Shown: in pieces, positions 47,016 through 59,125 of the stretch
Layout of the letters: every line of letters begins with the position of its first letter
Numbering within the stretch: position 1 is the first letter of the stretch
DNA from: Microvelia longipes
Taxonomy: Eukaryota; Arthropoda; Insecta; Hemiptera; Veliidae
Assembly (NCBI GenBank): GCA_018340805.1
Contig: JACMZG010001863.1
Location: 50,547,438 to 50,611,437 of the forward strand
Length of the DNA: 64,000 nucleotides
Direction: 5' to 3'
Notes under the pieces: model-generated
The model's input: only the letters and a program-made list of their open reading frames with translations
The model's database searches: none
Told to the model about the DNA's origin: nothing
Translations under genes and position numbers: made by a program

Positions 47016-48360
47016 TTGACGTTCATATTGATGTCAACTTAATACATCACTTACGAAGTAACGCTATTAGATGTTTGAATGCTCTCATTATATATTTTTT
47101 TAATAAATTATTTACATAATGCACAAATAAAATTACTTTTTTCATTTATTAAAGTAACACTAGGTCATATTTTAACTTTAGTGACAAAGTTCAATATAAT
47201 ATAATTGTAGATTATGTAACAAAGCAGTAAAACGAGAGTTTATTGCAGCAAACACTTGTTTATTGATAAGCTTAGCGCGTTAATAAAATATAATTAAATA
47301 AAATATTTCTCTTTAATTACCAATTTGCGTAGCGGCTGTCAAGTAAAATTTTACAGCAGACGTAAAGTAAATGTTTTATCGCATTAGCAATAAAATCGTT
47401 TTTTACTGATACTTTTCACCGCACTCAAAAATACATTTTTATTTATACGTTTAAATTAAAAATTAAAGCACACATGTGTCCTTTGATGTATATGAAATAT
47501 AAAGCGCAGAGCAGTGACTTAAGAAAATTATTGCATAAGTTAATGAATGCCAGTAAAGTGCCAGTACACTACAAGGTTATTATAATAAGGTTATGTTTTA
47601 TGTTTTAATAACAACAACCCTAAATATTAAATTAACATACTTAAGGGATTTTGTTTCTTAAATAATATTAATTTAAAGCTATTAAGATTAGAAATTTTCT
47701 CAGTGTTAGGTTTATATAATAAGTGTAATTTAAAAGGTTAAACAACAATATAAAAAGTATTAGGAATAGTAATTAAAAAAAGGTCTCACTCTTTTGTGAA
47801 AAAGTGTGTTCTAATGTAAACGCTTTATTAAAAAGTAGAAGGTTATATTAAAGTTTTTTTTCTAGGAAGGTTATAATAGCCAAAATGTTTAATTCTCCAC
47901 CTTTTTCTACCTTTTTTCACTAAATCGTGGTGGATGCTTCAAGATAAGCTCGAAGAGGGTGAGTTAAACTAAATCAAAGTCCGGCCTTAAACTTTTAATG
48001 CTTTGCGACACGCGAATACAGAGAAAAAAAATCGTAGACTATTTCTTAACAGAGTATAACCCAAAGTATATTTCTCTTTTATAAAATAAAACACAAAATA
48101 ATTTAATAGAATAAATTTAAAAATGTATCTTAATCATAATTAAACATTTGAAGTAAATATCTTATTTATATTCAACACTGAGACCATTAATCATTTTTTC
48201 TTTTATCGAGAAAAACCTAAATTATGCATTTTTATGAAAAATGGAAATAAGCCTCAATGTGACCGAGATTTTTGAAAAATTATACTTCTATTTTTAATCT
48301 AAATTGGATGTCAACATTTGACCTGAAAATAAATCCTTAACAATTTAGTATCGGAACAAA
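47016..48360. other. AT-rich spacer, no gene recognised
   Basis: Nothing recognisable. Base composition is very AT-rich throughout. Confidence 0.5.
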
Positions 48361-48362
48361 AA

Positions 48363-48545
48363 ATGGTAAATTTAGTTGAGTAACCTTTCAAAAGGACTGA
48401 ACCCTATTGATTATGAAATATGTATGCCGTTATTAACCTGCAATAGTGACTTAGCAAAAATTGGCCACGTAGATGCCTCCGTGTTCCCCGTACCCTATAT
48501 TAGCGTAGGCCCGAAGTGCCGAGGCCACGAAGCGTTAAAAAAACC
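48363..48545 (+). repeat. GC-rich dispersed repeat, second copy
   Basis: Plus-strand relative of 17700-17950. It shares GAACCCTA, TATGAAATATGT and TTATTAACC, followed by a GC-rich block with TTGGCCACGTAGATGCCTCC, GGCCCGAAGTGCCGAGGCCA and CGAAGCG. The block lies about 40 bp from the next 5S-box repeat. Confidence 0.55.
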
Positions 48546-48586
48546 AAACAAGTCACTTAAAATTCAAATTTAATTATAAAAATAAA

Positions 48587-49260
48587 AAAAATAAAAAGTC
48601 GGATGTGGGGTACCTCGGAACTATTACAATATCAGATTTGCAAAGCTTATCCTTACTACTTCGGGCTCGCTTTGCTCGTCCTCTTTCAGTAAGACATCCG
48701 TTTTATTTTTAGCGGTAACCCATCTAGGTAATGGATCTTGCTCCTTATCAGCTGCTTTTCATTAAGGATCTAACAAAAACTGTAGATACTCTAGGCGTAC
48801 TAAAATCAAACTTCGTTTACTTATTCATTGCCTAAAGGAATCAGCTTTTACCAAATTATACTCAATTGGCTTATTTTTCGATTTTAAATTTTTTAAAAAA
48901 ATGATAAAATTTGAACTGATCCATGATTCATCAATTTTTCCGCGTATTATTAATTTTTGGAGTTTGATGAGTCAAAATAATGACAGTTCATGACAATTAT
49001 TTTACGGATAGCACAACTAGACTCAAAGTTTGGTTTTTGTGCAAAATTTTGACCCTCTAGGATCAACACACTGGGAGCTACGATGATAACACTTAATATT
49101 CACTTGACACTCAATAACAATTACACTTAAATAGAAACATACAGACAGAGAACTTTGTAAGAAGAATATTAAAAACACCTGAAACGGATGATTTAGGTGC
49201 AAAATTGGCCAGTTTGTTTTTTTGCAAAGATACGTTTTAAATGAGGAGAAGTAATAAAAT
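48587..49260 (-). repeat. Composite 5S-box dispersed repeat, copy 5 (complete, minus strand)
   Basis: On the plus strand the copy starts with an A-rich run, then GTGGGGTACCTCGGAAC, the inverted 3' tip. Next comes CTTCGGGCTCGCTTTGCTCG (48659-48678), then AGCGGTAACCCATCTAGG and CAGCTGCTTTTCATTAAGGA, the inverted 5S-like box. The body follows with GCACAACTAGACTC, CTCTAGGATCAACACAC and CTGAAACGGATGATTTAGG. The 5' palindrome is decayed (AAGATACGTTTTAAATGAGG). Confidence 0.75.
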
Positions 49261-49472
49261 ATTAAGATGAATCACTACTTTTCTATCAGAACCTCTGAAT
49301 TTGTTAGTTCATTTTTTGGTGTAACGACTTGTCTCGCTGAAATTAAAAACTTGATAAATGTCATGAATTTGTAGCATGCAACTTTCTGTTTAACTCAATG
49401 GCATTTTCCTAACATTCTTTACCTCTATCTTTTTTTAAGGCACCCGCTGTATTGTATGTCAATTTAGTGGTA

Positions 49473-49646
49473 TAGTACGATACACGGCTAAAATCTGTTG
49501 ACAGTGTGGGGAAATAATACGAGGGAGCCAATGAGGTTATTTCTGGATGTTAAACCATTCCCTCAATTTCAAATCAAGCCAACATTATTGGTTCTTCAAC
49601 ACTATTTTCCCACGCTGTTAACTGATTTTAGCCGTGTGTCGAACTA
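49473..49646. mobile_element. Tc1/mariner-like MITE, 174 bp
   Basis: The left end TAGTACGATACACGGCTAAA, then ATCTGTTGACAGTGTGGGGA mirrors the right end, whose inverted sequence is TAGTTCGACACACGGCTAAA, then ATCAGTTAACAGCGTGGGAA. Arms are about 65-70 bp. TA lies directly outside each end (49471-49472 and 49647-49648), the duplication made by Tc1/mariner transposases. There is no reading frame inside. Confidence 0.8.
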
Positions 49647-49649
49647 TAA

Positions 49650-50980
49650 TAATTGATTATTATTACTAATTTACTAACTGATCAATTTCAACAATATTAC
49701 ATTTTGATATATCGTTCTCAATTAATCCCTACCTAGAGCAAATCAAGAATACGTGAACCTTTTGTCAGAAGACTTTAATTAAGTAGCACCAAATCCTGTT
49801 AGTTTAACTATTAAAATGTAAAAGATGATATCTTTTAATATAATAAAATTATTATTTTGAATCGTGAAGTTGCAATATCATATTGATACAAGGAGTAAGT
49901 GTTTTTTCCTCTTAAGTCTTTTACACTTAATTTGCTTCTTTGTTTATAATCATTATTTTCATTCCTTATTTTAATTCTTCTGGATTTACGTTCTCGTATT
50001 TCTCTACACTCGTTGTTCACACTGAGTTTCACTAATTAATTATGATTTAATGACTGGAAAAATTAAAAAAAATGTTTTCGCAGGTTTTCTATTTCTCCCT
50101 TTCTCTTAGTTAATATCTCGTCAGCCCTCTTAAAATTTTCCCTCTCGTTTCCAAAAACGCACCCACTAATTATTTATAATTAAGTGTATAAACATTTACA
50201 TAATATTTTCTCATTCACAGTCTACCCTTCACGTCAGGGTTTTTCTCCCTTTCTGGTCTTTTTACTCGAACGCTTTCCTCGAAACTTTGTTTCCCTAAAT
50301 GAACTCGTTACTTCATTGTTTATAACAGATGGGGACAAACTAAGGGTTTTCCACAAATTAAATGTTTTAATGGAAGGAATGAACCAGGCTTCGTCATTAT
50401 GTAATGTTATTTTTCCATTCTTTCAATTTAGCTTAAAGTAAATTATACCTTTTTAAAAATTTTAAGTAATACATTCTTTTTTCACGTTTCCTACTTTAAA
50501 TTTAATGTAAAATGTTTTTTTAAATGTATTTAATAATGCAGTCTATTTTTAAAAACTATAATTGTTTTGGATTAAGTGAACTTTATAGAGTATTTAGTAT
50601 TTGTTCAAATGAATTTCGAATATTTTTTTTCTGAAGTCAGAACTTTAGGCAATCTCTTTCATTGAAACACACTTTTGTCGTAGTTCTGCCATAGTTCCGC
50701 TGAATCACAACTATGTTTTGTCATAATAACCTTCGTAATATTGTCTATTTTATGTTTCTTTATGATGAAAATCAAATTTAATTTTATTATATTAATTTTA
50801 TTAATCTTAAATGGTCTTAAATTAATCTTGGTCTTAGAAGAATTAGAATACGCTATATTATGATGCTATTACGTTGTCCTATATATTATAATATTAACAT
50901 AGAACCCTAATTTCTATTTTACTCGTAAAAGAGAGCTAACATATCCTTTCTAAAATTTAACTTATGTTTAAACAGTTAAA
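49650..50980. other. AT-rich spacer, no gene recognised
   Basis: The 85-codon frame at 50184-50441 has no domain I recognise. No repeat ends were seen. Confidence 0.45.
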
Positions 50981-50989
50981 TAAACCCTT

Positions 50990-51450
50990 CTTGTGACCCA
51001 AGAAGGAATTTCAGGTGATGAAGGCTTGCTCATGGTCCCGGCTTATCATAAAGTATGGGGCCAAACTGACTATTCTTATGCCCCAGATACCGAAGCAGTG
51101 GTTGTGGCCTTTAGTCTTTCCTCTAGATTTTTGCTTCAGCCAGGAAGGAGCTACTGGCTGAAGCAGCCAGTAGCTACAGCAGCTATGATTTCGACTATAC
51201 ATAGGCTGAAAACTTAAGTATAGTAGATGGCTCGTTTACTGTCTGTGTTGTGGTTAAGTGGCTCCAATTGCTTCGAAGACCAATGTGCCCTAAATCAAAA
51301 GAGATATTCGAGGAAAGAGCTGCCATGTGGTGGATCCACCAGCCCATGTGGTCGCCCTTTCTCTCTTCGAAATTTTGTCGACAAACAACAGCTTACTACA
51401 GGACAAAAGAACTAAAGCCTAATATTACAGAGTTCGGCCTTACCTAACCC
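50990..51450 (+). other. GC-rich unrecognised island with open frames
   Basis: This 460-bp stretch is distinctly richer in GC than its surroundings. It has several overlapping open frames on both strands (plus 50993-51217, 51227-51415, 51250-51447; minus 51011-51202). None resembles a protein I know, and no splice-site pair or poly-A signal singles one out. It could be an exon, part of a non-coding RNA, or an inserted sequence. Two mutually exclusive perfect hairpins lie inside (51132-51165 and 51149-51175). It ends beside CCTAACCCTAACCCTGG. Confidence 0.35.
51132..51175. other. Two mutually exclusive hairpins
   Basis: TGCTTCAGCCAG (51132-51143) pairs with CTGGCTGAAGCA (51154-51165). Alternatively AGCTACTGGCTG (51149-51160) pairs with CAGCCAGTAGCT (51164-51175) around a 3-base loop. 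Both stems are perfect 12-mers and share bases, so only one can form at a time. Confidence 0.8.
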
Positions 51451-53530
51451 TAACCCTGGTTTAATACATATCTATATGACTTACTCTAATATTACTGAGT
51501 GCCAAGAACAAATCAGTGTTTTTACAAATTGCCGGGACTAGATTCCGTTTGGCTTTAAATGATTAATATACCACTAGGAGTTGGAGCTCTAACCAGAATT
51601 CGGTTAGTGAAACTTATCGAGACATAATCTCGAACTGACCATTACCCCCCCCCCCCCCATAAACCTAGTCTTAAACTAATATTACATCAAAAAATTCACT
51701 AACTAACCTGCCTTAAAAGAAAATATTGCCATATCCCGTTGACTAGCAACGGGGGCTAGGAATTGTTGAAAGGATATATAATATTTTATGAACGTTGGTA
51801 TCTATTTGATCTTTTATTGTATCTAATATTTATATGCCCAAATTAATGTCGTTTGCTAATTTACTTGTTAAAATTTTCTTATACCATTTATTTTTTTAGA
51901 TAAAAATAAAATTCGTTTTCGCTTTCATCCCTATAAAGGATAATGTTTTCCCAATGAGCACCTCTAAAGATCTACCATTTCAATTAAAGGGTTTGTTTCC
52001 AAATTGTGTCCTTGAACTCAAGTTGTGAGATTACCTAAAAGAAAATGTTAAAGGGTTCTAACTTACTAATAGTCCCAAATCCTAATGGGGGTAAAGTTTA
52101 AAGCGGTTAAATGATAAATGTTTAGGGTTTATTGCCAGAGGCAGATTACAGGTCAGTTTTCTAAACCGCAGATTCGACCAAATCAGTAACCACATGGGGC
52201 TTCCCACCAAGTTCTTGTTTTTACTTAATTTCTTCCTTTTCGTCTCTAATCACAAAATAAAGTTTACAATTCTGCTAACTTCGTAAATTTGTATAATGCC
52301 AGAATTATTACACTAATCTTTGATTACATTTTCTTATCTCTTTCTTATCTTTTATAAATCATATTCTAGTTAAAATCCAATTGTGGTAATTCACAATGAT
52401 TTAATTAAAGTATAGTATAAATACTTCCTAAAACTAATTGCTTACCTCTATTTTATGAGATGATTAAACTCAAACTCGATTTTAGTGAATGTAACCAAGC
52501 ATTTTCCATACCGTGCTGAAATTCGAGTAGTTATTTTTGACCTTCCTAACTAATGTTTAACAAATTTTAAAATTACAAAGTATTAAATATTTACGAGAAT
52601 ATTTTATATGGATCCTTTGTATGGATTTATTTCGTTAAAACTACAATCAAAATTATTTTAAATCAGAGTTAAATAGCTTTTAAACTTTTGCCGGTCTCTG
52701 TTAGTTGTAAAGAGCTTGAGGATATTCCAGTTTTCGATTTATACACTTTTCTTTTTTTTACTTTTTTGGAAAACCCCAATAAATTTTACTAGAGAGAGAA
52801 TATAGTCAGTATAGAACTGGCTAAAGCTCTTTCCCTTCCCAATGCAACATAACCAATTGTACTTTATAACAAATAATAAATAATGGGGTTTGAGGGAGTT
52901 AGTTGTGGGGCCTTTGTATCCTGCATCTACTGCCCTCTCGAACCCCTAAAAAGCTGTATATAACAAATAGAATAGGGTCCAATACATAACCCTGAATAAC
53001 TTCCATACACTCCTATATATACCTATTTATTTAATCTTCAGTTCTGTGTACATTATAAACCAAAACTACAAATCAAATATAAAAAGAAGAAAAAGAGTTA
53101 TTGAGAGTTATTTTTAATTTCATCGGTTACCATAAATCAATTACTTTAGATTCTTTTACTCAATTTCTTTTTTTATTTGTCAGGAAAATTTATTCACTTA
53201 AGTTGATTAAAATTCATCCTTTTACTGATGTCACATTTTCTTTTTATAAAGAATACACTGATTGCAAGATTTGCGTTTAAAATCGAACTATAAATTTAGA
53301 TTTTAGTGGTAACCAATTTATTAATTTTATCAAAGAGACAATTAAATAATCCTTCAAGATTTGTAAACTGTTCAAGACAGACAATCTAATAATTTTTATA
53401 AACTTAAAACGTTATTCATATTTGTAAAGAATATTTTACCCGATCATACTATACTAACAAAACATTAATTTGGCTGGAAAAGGAGTAAACAATACTTATG
53501 TGATCTTAAAAATGTTTGATACTTTTTTAA
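51451..53530. other. Spacer with a C-homopolymer
   Basis: A run of about 14 C residues lies at about 51645-51658. CGAGACATAATCTCG forms a small hairpin near 51619. No gene was recognised. Confidence 0.5.
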
Positions 53531-53544
53531 TGTTTAATATCATT

Positions 53545-53765
53545 AAGTCTGTTTCCATGGTCTGACTCCGGCACCGGAGGTCCGATGTTCATAGCCCGGG
53601 GTATGCTCGAAATTTTTATAAATTGTATTTGTATTAGGAATTTTCGCAAATTTTAATACAACGCAAAGCTTTCTAGATGCAACCAAAATTAGGTGGTCCC
53701 GCAACAGGAATATCTAGGTGAGCCAAAAGGTCCTAAAAAGGGCTTATTTATTTATTTATTTATAA
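53545..53765 (+). mobile_element. tRNA-derived SINE with (TTTA)n tail
   Basis: CTGACTCCGGCACCGGAGGT followed by GATGTTCATAGCCC at 53584-53597 resembles the anticodon-arm-to-T-arm part of a tRNA with a decayed B-box. A body with ACGCAAAGCTTTCTAGATGC and GAGCCAAAAGGTCC follows, then GGGCTTATTTATTTATTTAT. The tail changes strand at once into ATAAATAAATAAA, making an AT palindrome. The A-box is not clear. Confidence 0.5.
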
Positions 53766-54101
53766 ATAAATAAAACTTTTATAAATATTAACGTTATGTT
53801 TTTATAAAAAAGTAAATTTCTTGACTGGATTCCTAAATAATTTTTAATGTATTTAATAATTATTAATTTTAATTATACAAAAATGCTGTGCTAAATGTTG
53901 AATAAAATTATTAAATAAATCAACAATTATTTAGGACTGCAGTCTTCATTAATCTTAGTTGTATTTTGAATAAATAAATCAAGGTTTATATTTATGTAAT
54001 CACGGTTACGTAAGACTCGCAATTATTAATTATCTGCTACACCCTTTACAGTGATTAGTTTTTACCATTATATTACCCGTTTAATAAATCAAAAAAATAT
54101 A

Positions 54102-54105
<4 letters not shown>
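53766..54105. other. AT-rich spacer, no gene recognised
   Basis: Nothing recognised. Confidence 0.5.
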
Positions 54106-54155
<50 letters not shown>

Positions 54156-54248
54156 CGTGTGTGTGTGTGTGTGTGTGTATATAAAATTAAAGAGTTATAT
54201 TTACAAGTTAATTAAAGAATATATCAGCTACCGTCGATACTTAATCTT

Positions 54249-54304
<56 letters not shown>

Positions 54305-54305
54305 A
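54106..54305. repeat. (TA)n and (TG)n microsatellite tract with an inverted-repeat element end
   Basis: (TA)n at about 54108-54152 passes into (GT)n to about 54180. TCAGCTACCGTCGAT at 54224-54238, followed by TTGGATAT, is the outer end of the element at 45109-45564. It runs directly into a second (TA)n tract at 54250-54305. Confidence 0.85.
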
Positions 54306-55260
54306 TCTATTGTTCTCTATGCAATAATTTTATATCTGAATTATTTTATTGTGGATGAAAAATTGTAGTTAAGAACTAGTGCACTACTTTAACAAAAGGG
54401 TACTAGTGTAAAAGTTTGCAAGTAGTTTGTAAGTAAAAAAAGAATTTCCTTGTATTCTTCTTACCAAATACGTTATGCTGTTTCTGCTTCAAATCACAAT
54501 TCCTTTAAGGATCACCATCATACTTGAAAATATTTTTACACAACATTTTTTTCCTCTTAGCGTGCTCTTAAAAAACCGAAAAAAAGGTACGCTCTTTACC
54601 TTTAAGTATATATTAAAATATACATATTCAAAAACCATGTATACTCTAAGCAATCTGACAAGTAAAAACATTTTAAGGTGTGCGAGTGGAAGAAAAAGTT
54701 TTATACGTCAAAAAGTCCAACTTAGATAGTACAAAGATTGTTACATTTTTCTTATTTTTTTAAAAAAAAGAAAGAAAATATATATTTACGTTTATTGTTA
54801 CCGCTCGACTTAACTCTTTACTTTTCTTTACTTGAAGTTTTTTTTTGTTGTGATGCTTTAAAACATTTTTATGCGAAACGAAGAAAAGAAAAAATATCCT
54901 TATAAAATGAAATTTTATAAGATGAAGAAAAAGAAGCCAACACCTTGAAGTACAATAATACCTTATTTTATTCTGAAAGAACGTTTTAAAGAATTTTTTT
55001 ATTATAAATTTAATATTAACGTTTTGTAACAGTGATATTTTCTTAAAGAATTGGTATGCAGATGCATTTTTTAATATTTGAAAAAAAATAAGATGAAATC
55101 AATTTTTTAAATAGAGATTTGAAATTAAGAATAGGGGATACACTGCTCAGCTAGTTATCTTAAGATAAAAGATAACAAAATGAATATTATTATAGGCAGT
55201 GAAATCCCTATTTATGAAACTAGGGTTAATGAGGGGGTGGAGATGTTTCTGTTAGAGAGG
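54306..55260. other. AT-rich spacer, no gene recognised
   Basis: Overlapping frames on opposite strands at 54475-54729 and 54489-54671 show no domain. No repeat ends were seen. Confidence 0.45.
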
Positions 55261-55299
55261 ACTTTACTATTTAAGAATATATATACATTGGTGAGGTGG

Positions 55300-55327
55300 A
55301 CATATTTATATATATGTTTATATATAT

Positions 55328-55390
<63 letters not shown>

Positions 55391-55410
55391 TATTTATTTA
55401 TATATATAAC

Positions 55411-55475
<65 letters not shown>
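55300..55475. repeat. Long TA microsatellite with internal TTTATTTA
   Basis: Two long (TA)n tracts separated by TTTGTTTATTTATTTATATA and ending in a T-run. GGTAGCTGATCA lies 50 bp downstream at 55522-55533, as near the TA array at 8.68 kb. A small (TA)n/(TG)n tract follows at 55607-55640. Confidence 0.9.
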
Positions 55476-55486
<11 letters not shown>

Positions 55487-55640
55487 ACTAGTCACCGCTT
55501 TCTGATTTCAAGAAGTTCTTCGGTAGCTGATCATCGTGCAGTGTCCCGTGTTTCTTTTTCTGTGTGTTTATGTTTATGTATATTTTTGTCTTTATGAATA
55601 GAGTTTTAATATATATATATATATTTTGTGTGTGTGTTTT

Positions 55641-56940
55641 TGTATATACTCTTTCCTAGACATCTCTCAATAACTTCTGAACGCTTTTCCGTATCGGAAT
55701 GGTTTGGTACACACATCGATCAAATAAAATACAGAAGCCACAATATTGACTCCAAAATTCGATAAAAATTGAAAACATCGGATCAAGCTGACACTTAGTT
55801 AAAATAATTTACTATTTATGAAAAAGAAAAAGAAAAAGTCAAATTAATATCATCAGAAGTATTTTTGATATTATCTTTTGACATTTATGAAGGCTTCTTG
55901 TTTTTAAATTAAATCTCGATATAATTCAAAAATTTTAAAATAAAAAATAAGTTTATATTTATTATTCATGCCTGATTAGGGATCTTTCTTTAGTCAACAC
56001 TTCACAAAATATTTTGAGGTTTCTAGCGTTTTATATAGCAATATTTTAATGACATGTTAGTGCTTTTAAACACATTCTTAATTAACATTAGTGTTATCTG
56101 TATTCTTAAGAAATCTCAATTAAGATTAAAAAAAGCAAAATGTGTGTTCTGCTATTTTTATTTTATTTTTAAAACATCAAAATGTATATTCATTAAAGAA
56201 AAGAATAAAAAAATATTGCCATGATAATGTGTGTAAATTTATCTTTCCTTAGTACATTAAGCTGTATTTTAATGATTTAGTTACTCTTTATTTTGAGTTT
56301 ATCGTATTACAAGTTGGTTTCTATGTACGAAAATCGAGCCACAAATATTAGAATAATATAACAATGAAACTACAATGTACTACATATGATGCAAGCTAAA
56401 AAAAATAGCTAAAATAAAAATACTGAGCTGTCTAAATATACTAGTGATGTTTATAAAAAAACGAGAGGAGATAAAATGACATTTTTTGCTCTCTTCACTC
56501 TCTCTGTCTTTTATTTCTTTTCCATACTTCATATAATATTATAAAAAGACTCTTAGACGGAACCTTTGTTGTAGTATAACAAAAAATAGCATACTAGGAA
56601 TAATGGAACGTAAAAAATTCTTTTTATTAAGTCAAATATTCCCCGTGGTATCCAGACCAACTCTAAACCCAGTTTTTATTCCCTTAGTCTTTCATTTTTT
56701 ACCCCTTAAGATTATATATTTATTTTAAAACATTTAAGAATTCTGTATTCTTTATATAAATAAGTTATTTAATTTAGGATTGAATATTGTATTTGTTATA
56801 AATTAATATTCAATTAATTGATTGATACTATTATTTAACGACCAAGACCAAAACGAAGCAAAAATTATTTATTGAAAAATAATCACAATCAATTGATTTT
56901 ATTTGTATTTTTTTATTTTTATAAAAATGCAATACAAGCA
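55641..56940. other. AT-rich spacer, no gene recognised
   Basis: TCTTTCCTAGACATCTCTCA and ATAACTTCTGAACGCTTTTC near 55650-55690 look like part of a dispersed repeat, but no second copy is in the window. No gene was recognised. Confidence 0.45.
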
Positions 56941-56961
56941 CATATGATTGTATTGTTTGAG

Positions 56962-57035
56962 TGCTGGCGGAATGGAAGAGGAGACTTTTGTCTCAATTTC
57001 GCCAGTTTAAATAAATCAATAAATAAATAAATAAA
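56962..57035 (+). mobile_element. Probable retroposon 3' end: stem-loop plus (AAAT)n tail
   Basis: CTGGCG at 56964-56969 pairs with CGCCAG at 57000-57005. Inside it GAGAC (56981-56985) pairs with GTCTC (56990-56994). The stem is followed by (AAATA)n-type repeats. A short hairpin next to a simple-repeat tail is the usual layout of the 3' end of some LINEs and their SINE partners. No coding part is present, so the family is not determined. Confidence 0.5.
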
Positions 57036-58890
57036 AATATCGCACGTTTAACTATAAAGGGCGATAGAAATGATTTTGAGCTCATTTAACCTACTGCTTG
57101 AGTAGTCTAACATTATCAAAAAGAAATCTGTTGTAAGACTAAACTAAGACCAGGGGCCCGTTTCACAAAAGTACAGCCTTGTAGTTACAAAAATTGTAAA
57201 AATACTTATAATGAAAAATATACAAGTGTTACCAAGGATATACTTGTACATTTGCTGCATTTTTCTATTTAATAATCAACATTTTCTTGTCTATTACAAT
57301 TACTTGTAACATTCACTTGTTTGAAGAAAAGAATGGAAAGCTATGAACTAGGCTAATAAGGAGATCATGTGATCTTTTCTTAAGTTCAATGTTTCATATT
57401 TTATCCCACACTTCCTTTTTCTATTAGTTCCAAACTATAGATAGTTAATTTGGTGCCTTTTAGTGAAAGCCTTTCTACTAAATTTTGTTTCTAAATACTA
57501 AATTCTACTAAATTCTTTTAAGAATGGTTAGTAGTTTTGTATTTTTTTTTTATTTTTAGATATTTTTCTTTCCTTTATAATTTCCTATTATAGAATTAAA
57601 AAGAATGAAAGGCTAAGAATTAGGCTAATAAGAAGGAAGGAGGCATCAATTAGTAAAAGCCCTTAAAGCTCATAGTATCGCCACTCTAAAATTCTACCTT
57701 ATCCTCGTATAAGACTTTTATAAACCTTTAGCTGAGTAAAAATAAACCTTGTAGCCTCTATAGGGATCGATTCACTAATCCATCCTCTGATGAAATCGGA
57801 CTCTTCTTTTTTCCTTTCCTTCAAAAACAATTAAAACTTATTAAGAAAATTACTGGGGCTTTTTCCCCTCTAAAGCTCAGGTTTATTTTTCCTCTCGTTT
57901 TTCTCACAGTTTTAAAATTTTAATTGAATCAAACTTCTTTTTCTTTTTTTATCTTATATATTTTTTATCATCTTAAATAATACTATTTCCAAACTCGAAG
58001 GAGTGAAAGAGAGAAATGAAAATTTTATTTTCTCATTTCCTCTTTTTTCGGAGAAGAGATTATAATTAAAGAATTAACCAAGTTTTTTCCTGGAAGGGCA
58101 AGTCTTGAAGACTTTTCCCTACAATTTTTTGCCCCTTCCTTTTATTTCTATTGATGATAATACGATCATAATAATAATAATTTAATGAAAGTAGATTTTC
58201 ATTTTTCCCATCTTTTATCACTGAAATGTTAGAAAACTCATTTTTTCTGCTTCTCTTATTACATAATTTTTTCGGGATTATTATTTTTGCTCGGCTTAAA
58301 TTAATTACTAAAGAATTATAAGCTTAAACTGTTTTGATAAAAATTCAAATGACTACTGAATTAAATTTTTAATCAAAATTTGAAAACGAAATCGGCAGTT
58401 TCTTCGTTTAAAAATTTATCAATATTTAATTTAATATTGATGTCACTTAAATTTAATATTGATAAAAAGATAAATTAAGCCACTATGTTATAATTTGGTT
58501 AGTGTTTTATGACCTCATAAGGTCCAATAAAGGATATACTATTGGATTTATTGAAATTATATTAACCTTATAGAATTAAATATTATAACTGTACGTATAT
58601 ATGGTGGATTAATTAAGAATAACATTGACCATAGAAAAGAGTCAATAGTTCATTTTCTAAAATCAACTTTAGTCCAATTTCACTCCTATGTGCCCATCTA
58701 GTATAATTTTATTACTATGCAATCAATTAATTGCATAAAAGAATACTTACTTAGGAAAGTCTTTTTAATTCATTTTAAGACAATTACATTTTACATAAGT
58801 AGCTGTTAAGCCGTGGTGCACATAAGTGCTGTTTCCACAATCTTAAATCAAAGACTAACACAAAGTGATAAACTGCGTAGGCTTCCGCGG
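57036..58890. other. AT-rich spacer, with one repeat-end motif
   Basis: GGGGCCCGTTTCACAAAAG at about 57153-57171 resembles the GC-rich end motif of several invertebrate repeats. No inverted partner was found nearby. No gene was recognised. Confidence 0.45.
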
Positions 58891-58892
58891 TT

Positions 58893-59125
58893 ATTGTCAT
58901 GAAGATTTAGGTCTTCCGGTGGTGACCGCGTCAATATAGATGAAGAATCCGACGTTTCGCTTCCACTGTGGGAGGCATCTTTAGGGATGTAAGATATCAT
59001 GAACTGAGTTTTCAGTTCAGTTGTCATGTTGTCACTATCCATGATGTCCTACATACCTGAAGATTCCTCCCGTCGGATTCTTCATCTACATTGACGCGGT
59101 CGCCACCTGAAGACCTAAATTTTTA
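58893..59125. repeat. Inverted pair of repeat ends with a hammerhead-like core
   Basis: Arms at about 58893-58990 and 59049-59125 are inverted copies: GAAGATTTAGGTCTTCCGGT on the left against ACCTGAAGACCTAAATTTTT on the right, plus TGACGCGGTC and GGATTCTTCATCTA segments. On the minus strand, the left arm reads CTAAAGA, then GCCTCCCACAGTGGAAGC, then GAAACGTC. This is the layout of a hammerhead ribozyme core (CUGANGA, stem II, GAAA), with one change from CTGAAGA. The right arm keeps CTGAAGA (59057-59063) but has lost the bases from the stem to GAAA. Such motifs are known from the ends of Penelope-like elements. The family here is an inference. Confidence 0.55.

Noticed and set aside
46318..47026. 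Heptad-repeat proteins of RGNNCHL type
   Set aside because: The 21-bp period keeps both strands open by arithmetic. Array deletions break the frames.
51440..51460. Telomere-like CCTAACCCTAACCCTGG
   Set aside because: Only two to three repeats are present, which is too short to call an interstitial telomere.
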